The notes: generated from the letters alone by a model not told the origin. 64,000 nucleotides of DNA from Blastobasis lacticolella (GCA_905147135.1 LR990043.1:3817057-3881056); one strand, 5' to 3'; shown: positions 1 through 11,710, numbered from the stretch's first letter. Made by a program: numbers and translations.

Positions 1-79
1 TAACATAATGTAAAAATTAAAAATAACAAATTAACTTTTAAACTAATATCTATCAATGCTTATCATTTGTTTGGCGCCC

Positions 80-1277
80 TCATAATCTATTGTAAGTATT
101 TATATATCTCTTCTCGGCCATTAGCTTAGCGGGGCACTCAGTGGCACCCGTATTATGGTTGCTCGGCTTTTTGAAGCGCGAGCACGTTGCGCATTTTGGA
201 GGCTCCGCTTTCTTTGTGCACTCGTTTATTGAGTGACCTAGATCACCGTAATGGCCGCACGTGATGTCCGTCTGACGACAAGTCTTAGCTGCGTGCCCAT
301 ACTGCTGACACTTATAGCACCTGGTGACAAGAGTGAAGTCTCTGACAGGGCAGGAAGACCACTTCACGAATACTCTATCTTGAGTTATAGGTAAGCTTAC
401 GTATAAGAGCAGGTACTTCTATTATGTAATTGCAGGTCTCAGCATCCTTTCTTCCCGGTTTATGGCTTAACTTAACGGATGTTAAAAAGGTCTCAAGTGT
501 CATATCAATCTTATCGGCCAGGTTTTAATGAAAGATGCATTTGATGACTTCGGGCTCTTGCATGTCGATGCACGGGACGACGGGTACTCCGATAACTACA
601 ATTCTCGGCTTGCGTTTGTTGGGTTCATCTACAGTGAGACCAGAGGATGTCAGCTGGATAGACTGTTTTAGCTTCTCAACGTCGCTTTTGTTGTCAGTGC
701 TGATTATGACCCCGCCATTCTTCGTCTTGCGTAAACCTCTCACGTGTAGTTTCATTTCTTCCGGACGTATGAGTTTTTGGACAAGTGATTTGATTTCTGC
801 GCTTGACTGCTGTTTGTTGTCTGGATAAATGGCGCTCACCTAAGTGGGCTTGATAAAGTCCTTTTCCCTTTTTTTAACCATATCAGCGAAAGAAGCCCTA
901 CCTGCAGGCTGTGAGAACTCCCCAATGCTGTGCTTTAGCTCTTGAAGTTGCTATGATAGGTCGAGTTTATCTTGTAAAGTTTCAAGACTGAGATACACTT
1001 GAGCTGCATTTTTCTTAAGAGCTTGGTACTGTGCAGCCATTTGCGAGGTCCCTTTACCAATCTTCCTGCACAAGTTGTTTATTCTCAGCTTCTGATCAGT
1101 ATTTAGCTTCCCTTCAGCTGATATAGCGCAAACTTCGTTCAGGTACTGTTCAATCGACTGCATCCAGTGTTGTATCTCAGGCGTCGACACAATTTCAACA
1201 GTTTCCTCCACGGCACGTCGTGGAGTGCAGGGCACAGGAAGGAGACGAGGAGGGCTGCGCCCCATTAAACGTTCCAT
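80..1277 (-). pseudogene. Decayed LINE ORF1 (gag-like, zinc-knuckle protein)
   Basis: Three minus-strand open pieces (1277-951, 839-525, 367-80) read in order like the nucleic-acid-binding ORF1 protein of jockey/R1-type LINEs. The first is a helical, Gln/Lys-rich N-terminus. The second has the KTKNGGVIIS and RKPRIVVIGVP stretches typical of the region before the knuckles. The third has CCHC knuckles: CYKCQQYGHAAKTC is intact, the next (CGHYGDLGHSINEC) has lost its second Cys to Tyr, and a third Cys-rich motif follows. Stops and frame changes separate the pieces, so no full protein can be made. The matching ORF2 would lie beyond position 1 and is not seen. Family-level assignment is good; the clade (jockey versus R1) is uncertain. 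Confidence 0.7.
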
Positions 1278-1476
1278 TTTGTTTTAATAAATAGCACGAA
1301 ATTTTATTTTGAATAAAAGAAAAACCGCATTATAATATTCACAAATTGTCACAAATAATTTAGTTTGGCACTTTATTATTGAGGACGATAAAAAAAACGA
1401 GGTCACGATTCCGCAAATCATTACTTAATTAAATATTAGACACGTCCGAACCGAACGGGGCCATCTCAAAGATGAA

Positions 1477-1622
1477 GTGGACTGGTCCTGTTAAGTACAT
1501 CGCCCTGCACTACACACGGAAGAGACGTTAGGCCCTCTAGTATTACCGCCCAACACTGGGGTTCCTATGGTAGGATGTATAAAATTATAGGGTAAATCAT
1601 ATTATTTTCAACATGTTTCATC
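1477..1622. repeat. Dispersed repeat, copy 1 of 2 in the window
   Basis: About 145 bp starting GTGGACTGGTCCTGTTAAGT is nearly identical to 19961-20105. It ends immediately before a tRNA-headed SINE. The two copies differ at only a few positions, so the family was active recently or the copies were homogenised. The family is not identified. Confidence 0.8.
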
Positions 1623-1633
1623 ATTTCATCATT

Positions 1634-1925
1634 TCGACGACCTGAGTGGTTCAGTGGTCAACATGTCGGTCTGCTACGCAAGAGGTCCCGGGATCGATTC
1701 CCGGCCGGGCAGAAATTGAAATGATGAATTATAATTTCTGTTACGGGTCTGGGTGTTCTATGTATAATAAGTATGTATTTAAAACGGGAATGGGAACGGG
1801 TGTCCGACTGAAAAGCTACAAAACGTGTCGTAAAAAGAATACCCTGCGGGGCGAGGATTGCTGTTGCTCAGACCCTCGCGCGGGACATTCAAAGTGCAAC
1901 AACCAAGAACGACACGCATAGCTGG
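1634..1925 (+). mobile_element. tRNA-derived SINE
   Basis: The first 80 bases look like a tRNA gene: an A-box-like TGGTTCAGTGG and a B-box-like GATCGATTCCC flanked by the complementary stem CCCGG/CCGGG. A non-tRNA body follows. There is no isolated tRNA end and the sequence continues, so this is a SINE head, not a functional tRNA. The 3' boundary is approximate. The 91-codon frame across it is an accident. Confidence 0.6.
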
Positions 1926-1984
1926 GAGCACCTTCTTACATTCCCATACCGCATTCTACATGTTGAAGATTAAATATATATATC

Positions 1985-2845
1985 AATAGCCTTTGTAATC
2001 TAAAACTTCCTAACACAAAACTTTTTGTATATGTTGATGACACAGCTATCATCTTGCATGGGGCTGTTTGGGCAGAGGTGAAGAATAGTGCAGAAAACTC
2101 TTTAAAGACGACTATGCAGTGGCTGAATCTTAGCTTACTCACAATCAATCTCGAAAAAACATATTGCATGCTTTTTTACATTCACTCTGCGAGCAAACCT
2201 CCCGAAATTTTTTGCATAACAGCTCATTCCTGCAATAAGGAATTCTCTTCTTGTTTGTGTCTTTTCCTTACCACTGTAATAAATGTCAAATATCTTGGCG
2301 TGTTTATCGATGCGAAGCTTAACTGGTATACGCATATCGAAAGGCTCACATCCAGAATTAGAAAACTCATTTACACATTTAAAACTCTGAGAGACAGTGC
2401 AGACCAAACCACCTTGAAAATGGTTTACCTTACACTGGGACAGTCTATTATATTCTATTGCATCTTAGCTTGGGGTGGAGCGGCCAAGAATAAGTTTTTA
2501 TATATTGAGAGGGTTCAAAGAGCTGTCCTAAAGGTTATGAAAAAAAGGCACTTTCGGTACTCAACAGTACAATTTTACAACGATTGCCAAATCCTTACAG
2601 TGAGGCAGGTCTTTGTGCATCGTGCTACTTCGAGTAAACACCCGCAAGTTCCTCAACCTTCTACAGTTGGGATGCATTATACAACCATCGCGGGGCGTCA
2701 ACTTGGTTCAATACTTTATAACAAAGCCCACAAACTATTAGGTATTACAGAACTAAGCACACATGAGGTTAAGATCAGAGTTCGTGGTTGGTTACTCAAC
2801 CTAAACTATTCAGATACTGAGGCTCTATTATGCGTATCCCAATAA
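1985..2845 (+). pseudogene. LINE reverse transcriptase fragment (C-terminal half)
   Basis: The frame opens just before the polymerase catalytic motif, which reads YVDD at 2030-2041. It continues through the thumb-like region (INLEKTYCMLF, VKYLGVFIDAKLNW, HIERLTSRIRKLIYTFK, ILAWGGAAKNKFLYIERVQRAVLKVM) to position 2845. These blocks are diagnostic of jockey/CR1-type LINE ORF2. The endonuclease and the fingers are missing, so it is 5' truncated and dead. Many insect LINEs of this type have YADD; YVDD may be a family variant or a mutation. Confidence 0.75.
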
Positions 2846-2907
2846 CGCGACGCTCAAAACCTGCACATTTTATAAAGCACTTAAACATCTGCACTAAAGA
2901 TACATAT

Positions 2908-2977
2908 CACGCACACACACCCACCCACACTCTCACACAAACACATGCATACACACACACACGTACACATACATACA
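2908..2977 (+). repeat. CA-rich microsatellite
   Basis: A run of CACACA-rich, ACATACATAC-like sequence follows the LINE fragment. It is simple-sequence DNA, possibly grown from the 3' tail of the LINE. Confidence 0.8.
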
Positions 2978-4370
2978 TTCAGTTTAATATTGTTGTTTTT
3001 ACTATGTTTTTGATTTGTTTTGTTTTTAACCTAGTTTAAATCAAGGTTACTCGACCACTGTTCGCGTTAGGACACTAGCCCTTAAGTCACAAGTATTATA
3101 ATAATAAATTTGTATAGCTTAATTATGTGCCTTTATTTTCTTACTAGATTATTTTGCTCTAAAGTTATCGATTAAGCTGTTAAAAATTAAAAACGGAATT
3201 ATTTTTTGTATTATTTTAATACAATCTTGAATATCTCTGAAACCATAATCTTAACACGGTTGTATGTTAATAATATTACTTATAGTACTTTTTATTCTGC
3301 GTATTTTGATACCCCACACATAATTCCAAGTGCAATTTACTCGTTTTTAAATGCAAATTTCAAAACGCGGCGGCGGCCATTTTGATTACGTCACAGCTGG
3401 AGAACCAAGCACTTTAGAGATCGTCTACTGGCTGTTTTTCATTCAGAATAACATACTAAAAGATGGTGCTGGTTTCCGGAAGGGAACTATCCTGTGATCT
3501 AATGACCGTACGTATGACCTTCTCGTTCTAAGGTACAACCATCGTAATAACGACAAATTGAACTACTGGTAGGTCCTGCTTATCAAAAACTTTCCATGTC
3601 CGCAAGCCGTCTTTCAAAATTTAATTATACTACTTATTGCACTAACTGAATTTTAATTACATCTGCTCACATCCGCTTACATGTAGACTTCACCTACTCA
3701 TTTACGTGTTTACAAACACGAACCCGCTTCGCCCGTCGATTTCGCTCTTCGGTGGTGATATTTTTGTTTTTCTAACCAACCTGAGGAGCGAAAGCGCTTA
3801 ATCAATTACCCCTTCGTTAGGCACACCTCAACTTTAGGGCTACGCTTTAGGTGAGTAAATAGACAGGTATCTACGTCTCGTTCTTCAGAGAGCACTATCC
3901 CCACGCCTTCGGCCTGGTAACCCTAACTCACTTAACACAGGAGTAGGGCGATTCAGCGAATCGCTACGCGGCCACTTCTCTTCATTGTTTTGCGCAGAAC
4001 AGCGCCGTTAGGTAAAAGCAGTTTTGCCAGAGTCTCGCATCTGTCAGCAGGGAGACTATGAGCAGGTAAGTTCGCTTGAGTTCCGGAAAGATGGTAGCAG
4101 GACCCACAACCACAATTCGAGGCGAGAGTTTTATTTTCATCTGTCACGTCTGTGGCACATACCTCCGTACCCACAGGTATCAGCCATAAATAAAGCACAA
4201 CGGCTAGTTTCGGCTTCGTATTTACTAGCACGCGTGCGACAGCGAACTAACTGTGATGTGCATTATTTACGGCCGATACCTGCAGTCCTGTACCAATGTA
4301 CCTACGTCAATATACGTCACGTAGAATAATATAATATAAAGCCGCAGCGGCCGCTTGTCACTATCTTGAA
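2978..4370. other. Intergenic DNA without a recognisable gene
   Basis: AT-rich sequence. The open frames at 3953-4329 have no family signature and overlap each other on opposite strands. I see no promoter, RNA gene or clear repeat here. Confidence 0.5.
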
Positions 4371-4375
4371 CGCAC

Positions 4376-4620
4376 ACTCATGCAGTGCGCTGCGCAGTGC
4401 ACTGCACGATGTGGCAAAACTTGTTACACGCCGAGCAATTTGTATGCAAGTACATTGACAGATGGCGGAATGTCCCACTGTGCAGCGCGCCGCGCGGCGC
4501 ACTGCATGATGGGGCAACACCCGCAATTGACGCCCGAAATGTCAGTTCTGTATGAATTTTGTCTACGTTTTTCAATTTGGCCCCATCGTGCAGCGTGCAG
4601 TGCGATGTCAGTAGATGTCA
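4376..4620. repeat. Three GC-rich self-complementary blocks (CAGTGC/GCACTG)
   Basis: Blocks at about 4380-4412, 4478-4512 and 4588-4606 are built from GCAGTGC, GCGCTGC and GCACTGC words and can fold on themselves. They are followed by GATGNGGC-type words. The third block is inverted relative to the second. A related block occurs at 8897-8946. They stand out sharply from the AT-rich surroundings. Short frames through them are repeat artefacts. Confidence 0.6.
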
Positions 4621-4727
4621 ACATGAAACGTCACATCTGACTGTTTCTTTTTACCAACAGTTCGAATCTTTCCTCTTTATGTGACACAGTTGACACACAT
4701 ATATCTGTCTACTTTTTTTAGTATAGA

Positions 4728-5552
4728 TGTCGCAGCCATCTGGTTAAATCAGCCATTTAATGAGTAGGCTAGCATGTTAACTAAACGCCGGCATTCAATA
4801 GAATGCCTAGGCCGATAGTTGATAGTACAATCAACTCTTAACGTTTAACTAGTTGGCTTATTGTAAGCCAGCCCTTTGAAGACGGCTGACGTAAAATCAG
4901 GCAGGTGATTTAAATTTAGTTCAAATTTTATCCACTGCGGCACTGGTAGTAATTAAAACAAATATGGCGTCAGACAGCTCGCACAGCAAGCAATGTTTTT
5001 GTATTTTTGTCGTTTTAACTAAATTTAAAGTGTGATACCTAGATGTTTTTAAGTAAGAATAAGGATAACTGAATTTGTTCATTTTCTTTTCATACTTACA
5101 ATTAGAAACAAATGTCTAAGAAAGTTTCGTGCCATTTTATATTTAATATTATAAAATAAGAAAGTGCATCTTCCTATACTACATTGTTACAAATAGTTAT
5201 TAAGTTATAAGTTTAAAGTTATTATTGTGGTAAATACTATAAATTTTATAGGTACTCGCATTGCAATTACTAATTGAATTTGTTGCCACTAATATTTTCG
5301 TTTCTAAATAAAAAATTGTATTTATTAATTCGTATTTTTTATCTTAAGTAAAGTTATATAATTTACGAATGGTCACTCAAACCAAACATATATATTCTAT
5401 TACAAAATGGCTAAATAACGTTCAGCCAAGTAGCTGCACGTTACATTCAACTACTTGGCTAGTTGTACTTTAGCCATTCAATTGAATGCCGGCGTTTAAT
5501 TAACGGACTAGCCTTCTAATTAAATGGCTAATTTAACCAGATGGCTGCGACA
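4728..5552. mobile_element. Long-TIR non-autonomous DNA transposon, element 1
   Basis: 825 bp beginning TGTCGCAGCCATCTGG and ending in its reverse complement. The inverted repeats continue inward for well over 100 bp (GTTAAATCAGCCATT, CGCCGGCATTCAAT) with smaller internal palindromes. It is flanked on both sides by TAGA (4724-4727 and 5553-5556), a 4-bp target duplication. It has no transposase frame. TG..CA ends with 4-bp duplications would fit a Ginger-like superfamily, but that is inference. Confidence 0.8.
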
Positions 5553-5558
5553 TAGATA

Positions 5559-6250
5559 TTTCGCAGCCATCTGGTTAAATCAGCCATTATATGAGAATGC
5601 TAGTCAGTTAGTTAAACGCCGGCATTCAATTGAGTGGCTAAAGGACAACTAGCCATGTAGTTGAATGTAACGTTCAGCTACTTGGCTAAACGTTATTTAG
5701 CCGTTTTGTTAAAGGGCATTTTTAATTAGAGTGACGTTACTTAATTTATGTAATAAAGCAATGATAAGTGTCATCTAATTCACTCAGTAAGTATACAATT
5801 AATTGTATTGCGAGTACCTATGCATTTACAACAATAAAAGCTTTAAATATGCAATGGCACGAAACTTTGACAGTCATTTATGTTTCTATTTATAAGTATA
5901 AATAGAAACTGAACAAATTAAGTTATCTTAATTCTTACTTAGAAACATATAGGTATCACAGTTAAAACGAAAAAATTCAAAAACATTGCTTGCTGTGCGA
6001 GCTGTCTAAAGCCATCTTTGTTTTGGCACTACCAGCGCCGAAGTGAATAAAATTTGAACTACATTTAAATCACCCGCCTGATTTAGCGTCAGCCGTCTTT
6101 AAAGGGCTAGCTAACTATAAGCCAACTAGTTAAACGTTGAGTGTTGCTAGTTCAATCAAAGATCGGGCAAGGCATTCAATTGAATGCCGGCATTTAATTA
6201 ACGGGCTAGCTTTCTCATTAAATGGCTGATTTAACCAGATGGCTGCGACA
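5559..6250. mobile_element. Long-TIR non-autonomous DNA transposon, element 2
   Basis: 692 bp of the same family as the element just upstream, with mirror-image arms. The left end has decayed to TTTCGCAGCC; the right end is GGCTGCGACA. It is flanked by GATA at 5555-5558 and 6251-6254. No coding capacity is seen. Confidence 0.8.
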
Positions 6251-6428
6251 GATACAACGCGTGTGAATGAAATAGGAAACCGACCTTGTCAAAGAAAGTT
6301 TGACCGCTGATGCGTAAGCCCCTCCCCTTTTTCTGATTCTTTACATTATCGAAGTTGTTTCGCTTTCGTGATCCTGTCGTCATTCTCTTCTCAGTTCATC
6401 CCGAATTATAAATAAGGCATGTTTGGTT

Positions 6429-6770
6429 CTAGAACACTAGTTTCTAAAAAGAAATGCTGGTACTCGTAGAAATCTACATTTTGGATGGCACCTGTCAAAC
6501 TTAAAACTGTAATAACTCTGAAACTATTGGTGCTAGAATACTAGTTCCTAAAGAGAAATGATAGTACTCGTCGACATCTACATTACGGATGATAGCTGTC
6601 AAACTTAATACTGTAATAACTCTTTAACTATCACTTCTAGAACACTAGTTTCTGAAGAGAAATGATAGTCGAGATCTATATTCCGGATGACAGCTGTCAA
6701 TCTTAAAACTGTAATAACTCTAAAACTATTTGCCTTAAAACGCTTGTTCCAGAACAGCAAATACTTATAG
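6429..6770. repeat. Tandem repeat, period 104 bp, about 3.3 copies
   Basis: CTAGAACACTAGTTTCT-like starts occur at 6429, 6533 and 6637, spaced exactly 104 bp. Each is followed by AAGAGAAATG, then CTGTCAA(A/T)CTTAA, then CTGTAATAACTCT. A fourth decayed start is near 6735. Copies differ by point changes and a small deletion. Confidence 0.8.
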
Positions 6771-7132
6771 ATATCGACGGGCACTATATTTTTTTTTTAG
6801 GATAAAGTTTTCTAAGAGCAATGGTTTCCGAGTAATTTAAGTTATATTCACTCTCTTTATACTTACTACTGATGTTATACTTTGTAGTTATAGTTTTGAA
6901 TGAGCCACCGTGGTATACACTCAGTTTAAGTAAACATTCGTAAAGGACAGAAATAACTACGTTTTAAAACATTTTGTCGTAATATTGTCCCAAAATCATG
7001 TCTTCAACCAGTTGAGGACAAATTTAAGCAGTGCGGTTTATCCTACAACAGAATCAATCAATGTGAATAAAAATTCCTAACATGACCGAATCAATCTTCT
7101 GAATTTAATAATTTTGAAGTTTTTATGTTCTT

Positions 7133-7612
7133 ACTAGCTGACCCGGCAAACGTTGTTTTGCCATATAAATAATTTCCTGGATTGTATGTATTTTTGTAAG
7201 TTGTATCATAAAAAAATAGAAATTAAAAATTTTGTCTGAAAAATAAAAAAATAAATTTAGGGGTGACTAAGTGAAAAGTGAAAAGTGACTACCCCTAACA
7301 TTTAGGGGATGAAAAATAGATGTTGGCCGATTCTCATAGATACCGGATAAGCACAAAATATTTCATCAAAATCGGTCAAGCCGTTTCGGAGGAGTATGGC
7401 AACGAAAACTGTGACACGAGAATTTTATATATTAGAAGAAGATATCCTCAAGATAATTTAATTGAATGTATTATCATAGAGCCTGTAACCATCGGACAAT
7501 CAATACGCTTTTAACGAAAATCGGCCTAGTAGTTTTTGAGCTAGAATAAACATCCATACAAACATTCATATAAACATACATACACACAAACCCCTTTCTC
7601 CCGCAAGAGTAC
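7133..7612. repeat. Dispersed transposon-derived repeat
   Basis: The segment beginning AGCTGACCCGGCAAACGTTG and including AAAATCGGTCAAGCCGTTTC ends in CATA/CACA-rich simple sequence. I recognise these phrases as recurrent in insect genomes, as the non-coding part of a transposon. The 64-codon frame at 7320 is within it and is not a gene. Confidence 0.5.
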
Positions 7613-8335
7613 GACATTGACGACATACGACAGATACGACATTGTTCCACTTGCTATGGTCCTGACAAATCTCTGTCGATTCTTCCACGTTTATCAACTT
7701 TACATACATAGATTGTTAACTTCATTACCCTCCCTTAGCTCCATCGTAGTTGGGTAAAAAGTATCAGTTATAGTAGGTATAGTATTCGCGGAAGTTGCAT
7801 GGTTCAATTTCTTTAGATATTACTGATGTTATACTTTTTAGTTAAAATATGGAATGACTTACCACGGTCTACAGATGGTGAATCTATGGACACCTGTCAG
7901 AAGTAAACATCCAAAGAAAAATTCGTTTTCAAAGATTTTAAAGTAAAATTATATCTTCTTCCGAGGGTGAAGACATGTTGGCCGTACTGCAGATGGTTAA
8001 CATGCAAAAATGTAGACGACCCCGACGTAAATATTGGGTGCACCCTATATGGAATACCGGTGAAAAAATAGACTTACCAGTTGATGGTAAACCTGGAAAT
8101 GTATCCGGACCGTTTTCAGCAGGTTTTCAGGATGTCACCATTATGTTATAATCAAATATTAACCCGAGCCAGATCAAGGTTACAAAAACGGCACACAAAT
8201 TGTAATGTCAATGTAGCATTTACAATAATATAAATTAAATAATCATCGTGGCGTCATTATAATGATGTTGACTTCAATATAATGTTTTATGAGCTTGTTG
8301 AAAAACATCCTGCGCCATACGATTATAATCGATCA
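7613..8335. other. Intergenic DNA, nothing recognised
   Basis: No frame with a family signature and no clear repeat. Confidence 0.4.
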
Positions 8336-8339
8336 GATT

Positions 8340-8605
8340 ACTCTAAACGGAACGTGAGAGACAAGATGCGAGAACGGCAAATTACGTGGGGACAATAATG
8401 TCTGACCATGCCAGCCCGCTAGGCACGGGAAGGAGAGTTCAACTCACGAAGCGATGGCTAGACGTCGATAAGAACGACATGCGTGCCAACAAACTCACCA
8501 CCAAGGATACCGAAGACCGAGCGAAGTGGACCAAGAGGAGTAGGAAGGCGGACTCCTGGCAACCGAAATTTAACACCAAGACGATGAAAATGATGATCGA
8601 TTTGA
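8340..8605 (+). mobile_element. 3' fragment of RTE-type LINE (family I)
   Basis: The translated words RWLDVDKNDMRAN and TKDTEDRAKWTKRSRKAD match the C-terminus of the LINE at 61.1-63.9 kb (QWLDVVKSDMRAN, MKDAEDRAKWTRYSRTAD). The GGCACGGGAAGGAGAG stretch is also shared. It ends in ATGATGATC-like sequence, the typical 3' end. Only the last part of the LINE is present. Confidence 0.75.
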
Positions 8606-8607
8606 CG

Positions 8608-8728
8608 CCAAGTCAAATCCTGTTTGTGCTCTCTCACGCGAGGACCCGGGGCCCGCTTTGACTATGATCCAAGATTTAGCAGATCAGGCAATTACAGTGG
8701 AACGACTGCCAACTGACCTCCATCCATA
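8608..8728 (-). mobile_element. SINE 3' part (RTE-tailed family)
   Basis: Read on the minus strand it matches the body and tail of the SINE at 41555-41800 (GATCATAGTCAAAGCGG, then the CCCGGGTCCTCGCG hairpin). It lies tail-to-tail with the LINE fragment just before it. The tRNA head is missing. Confidence 0.65.
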
Positions 8729-8894
8729 AGGTCGACATAAGGTCAATAATCATGCGAGTCGTTTAAAATAACGCGCGTAAAAGCGTCGAAAAAGCTCTCG
8801 TGCAAACGTTGCCTAACTCACAATCATTCGTAAATCTCTCGTGCGAACGTTGCCTAACGTGAAAAACCAGAATAACACCACCGTTTTCTTTGTT

Positions 8895-8946
8895 GTCACC
8901 GTGACGTGGCACTGCGTGGTGTGCCGCGCAGTGCGCTGCACTGCAT
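8895..8946. repeat. GC-rich CAGTGC/GCACTG block
   Basis: Same word composition as the blocks at 4376-4620, including GCCGCGCAGTGCGCTGCACTGC. It is probably a member of the same repeat. Confidence 0.5.
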
Positions 8947-10000
8947 TAGTGGAGCTAGTCTCTTATTGGCTATCAAACCGCAAAAACCTTATCAAATTCG
9001 ATTGAGTATTTATAAAGATTTTAGACTTTGTTGGAAGTTTGATTTGTAACGCCAGAAATGTAGGAGCGTATATGGATAAATATGGGGTGGGCGAATAATT
9101 GTGCCGGTAAGTGTTTATAGGTAGTCCAAATTCTTTGGTCGTCAGCGTATTTTGAACTCCGGTGTAGACAGCTCGCGTCAAAAACGCGACGCATTAGCCG
9201 CGTATACCTAGCGTATTTTGAGTTCCGGTTTGTCGCTCCTTTATTCATGTGGTGCGTGGCCGCATAAAGTTCTATGCAACTTTGCACAACCCATACGAGC
9301 GAGGGATTTCACGATTTCTGATGGCGCTAGTGAGGCGTAAGGTCCGTTGCCAAAATATTGTCGTGCTATTGGACAGAACCAACAGCTATAAAATGACAAA
9401 TCTATTCCAACCAATGACACGGCTTTATTATGACAGCAGACCTTATGTCACTATAGCGCCATCTCGTGGATTTTGGGATTTTGTTTTTAAAAAGTCTTTA
9501 TTAATTTAACATAAACTTTTACAAATCATTAGTAATAATTAATTTAGTTTAACATATAATAATTTTATAAGCATACAATGCTGCTTTTATAACTATTTAA
9601 ACAATGGGGTTAAAAAAAAATAAACACTAACAATCTTTATACACTACGGCAAACAGCCATTTACATTATTTTTAGGTATGTAAGGATTGGTTTCAACTTA
9701 CATTTTTTACTATGTCGACAATAGGTACATTAGCATTACTTATTATTCACAAAAATATCAACTGATACGGATGTGTAAGATAAGTAGGCAGATACTTTAA
9801 CTAAAATAACTTATAATAATTATAGAGAATATGTAGGTACTGCCGAGTAAGACACAAAAAAACTGCATACAATAATGCATCGAGCGCGTAATAAACAACG
9901 ATATTGCAATAGTATCGGCCAGCGCGTCGATGCGCCTACGTCACGTAGTGTTGTGCAAGAAGTGATGGTGCGGTAGTCGATAACGATGATACGTTTTAGC
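8947..10000. other. Intergenic DNA, no gene recognised
   Basis: Short frames on both strands lack family signatures. AT-rich sequence at 9480-9830. Confidence 0.4.
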
Positions 10001-10049
10001 ATACGATAGATTTTGTAAACGAGTTGCTCCTATTGATGAAACCAGGTTG

Positions 10050-11710
10050 TTGAGGTGCATGGGATTTTTATATATATAAAATATTTTGGCTAGTTTCAGG
10101 ATAAATTCTTTTAGTATAGGAAACCCTATTTTTGTATGTAAACGTCTGAGATTTGTGTAAAACCTAGTATTGTGAGATATTTTATAGCTCGATTTTGGAT
10201 AGTTTGAAGTTTTTTATGGTTAGTTTCACAAGTACTTGACCAAACAGGAGCAGCGTAAGTGATACAGGGACGGATTAAGGTTGAGTATATTTTTAGCTTA
10301 GTTTTGGGACTGAGCTTCGCTTTTCTGTTAAATATAGGGTTTAGGGCATTCATGGCTGCAAGACCTTTTCGATGTAAGATTTCTGTATTAGGCGTCCAAT
10401 TTATTTTACTATCTAGGGTCAACCCTAGATATTTAACTGACTTGGACCAAGGAATTTTGTAGTCTGCTATTGCTAGCTGTCTTATAGGAAATCTACGCTT
10501 TCTTGTGAAAAGTATTGCTTCAGTTTTAATTTTGTTAAGTTTTAATTTCCAAAGAGTAAAGTATTTGCAAAGGGAATCTAGGGAGAGTTGTAAACGACTA
10601 ATAATAAGATCAATGTCACTGGAGCTAGTATAGACAGCTGTATCATCAGCGTAGCCAGCGAGATGTGTATGCACCTGCTTCGGTATATCATTTAGATACA
10701 AAATAAATAAGTACGGTCCCAATATCGAGCCTTGGGGCACTCCAGAGGTCATGATCCTCGGTCTAGATGCAAGATCTCCTATGTGAACCTGGAAAGAGCG
10801 ACTCTCGAGATACGATTTAATTAATTTAATTAAGTCAAGGGGTAAATTCATGACACGAAGTTTGTGGAGCAGCCCAGCATGCCAAACTGTGTCAAACGCT
10901 TTTTCAATGTCAAGTAAAAACATACCAGTAGATTGTCCAAGGTTAAGATGATGAGCCACGTGTTCTACTACACGCGCAAGTTGTTGTGTTGTCGAGTGAT
11001 TTTTGCGGAATCCAAATTGTTCTAAGATCAGGGAGGGTATCATTTGTGAGCTTGTTTATTCGATGCGCTATAACTTTTTCGAAAAGTTTACCAAGGCATG
11101 GTAAGAGGCTAATTGGACGATAACTATTCGGCATGCCAGGATCTTTTCCAGGTTTCCTAATTACAATAACTTTTGCTGTTTTCCAACATTGTGGAAAATA
11201 TGCATGAATTAGACAAGCATTAAAAAATGTTGTAAGTAGAACAATGCATTTTTGAGAGAAGTTTTTTATTAAAATATTGCTTATATTATCGTTACCCGGA
11301 GACTTATTAGACTTTAGATTTGAAATATACTTTTTTATTTCCCTTGGTGTAACGGCGCAAGTAAGTTCACTATGACAGTGATTATCAATTAAAACAGCTG
11401 ATTCCCCAACTGCATTTTCCGTATCGGCGTCGCTTGTCCAACAACTAGTAAGGGTCATATTTTGTGCGAATGTATCGGCAAACAGTTCACATTTGTCCTC
11501 ATTTGTAACAGTTGTGGTGCCATCATCTTTACGCAAGGGAGGTATAACTTGTGAGATTGGATTAAGAGACTTAGCTATACGCCATATGTCAGTCCCAGGA
11601 TTTTCAGCTTTTGCTACTTTCTCATTCCATTTAAGGTCTTTATGATTTTTTACAAGCTTTTTAATTTTGGGATTGCGGAACTCTTCATTGATATCAAGAT
11701 ACACACAAAA
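10050..11710 (-). pseudogene. 5'-truncated jockey-like LINE reverse transcriptase
   Basis: Two overlapping minus-strand frames (11704-10943 and 11043-10126) carry an almost complete RT domain. In order they show KSPGNDNISNILIKNF, PNSYRPISLLPCLGKLFEKV, then after a frame change QFGFRKNHSTTQQL, LDIEKAFDTVWHAGL, TSGVPQGSILGPYLF and the catalytic AGYADDTAVY. The thumb and C-terminus follow (VKYLGLTLDSKINW, TYAAPVWSSTC). The endonuclease is absent, as expected of 5' truncation during target-primed insertion. The frameshift near 11040 disables it. The active-site YADD is intact. Confidence 0.88.

Noticed and set aside
1646..1921. 91-codon frame, and the tRNA-like head as a real tRNA gene
   Set aside because: The tRNA-like part continues into a SINE body and its B-box is altered; the frame is just the SINE read through.
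2908..2977. CA-rich block as a CRISPR-like or regulatory array
   Set aside because: Plain dinucleotide simple sequence with no unique spacers; an insect nuclear genome has no CRISPR arrays.
4024..4640. Several overlapping frames on both strands rich in Cys, Ala and Arg
   Set aside because: They are translations of the GC-rich CAGTGC/GCACTG repeat blocks.
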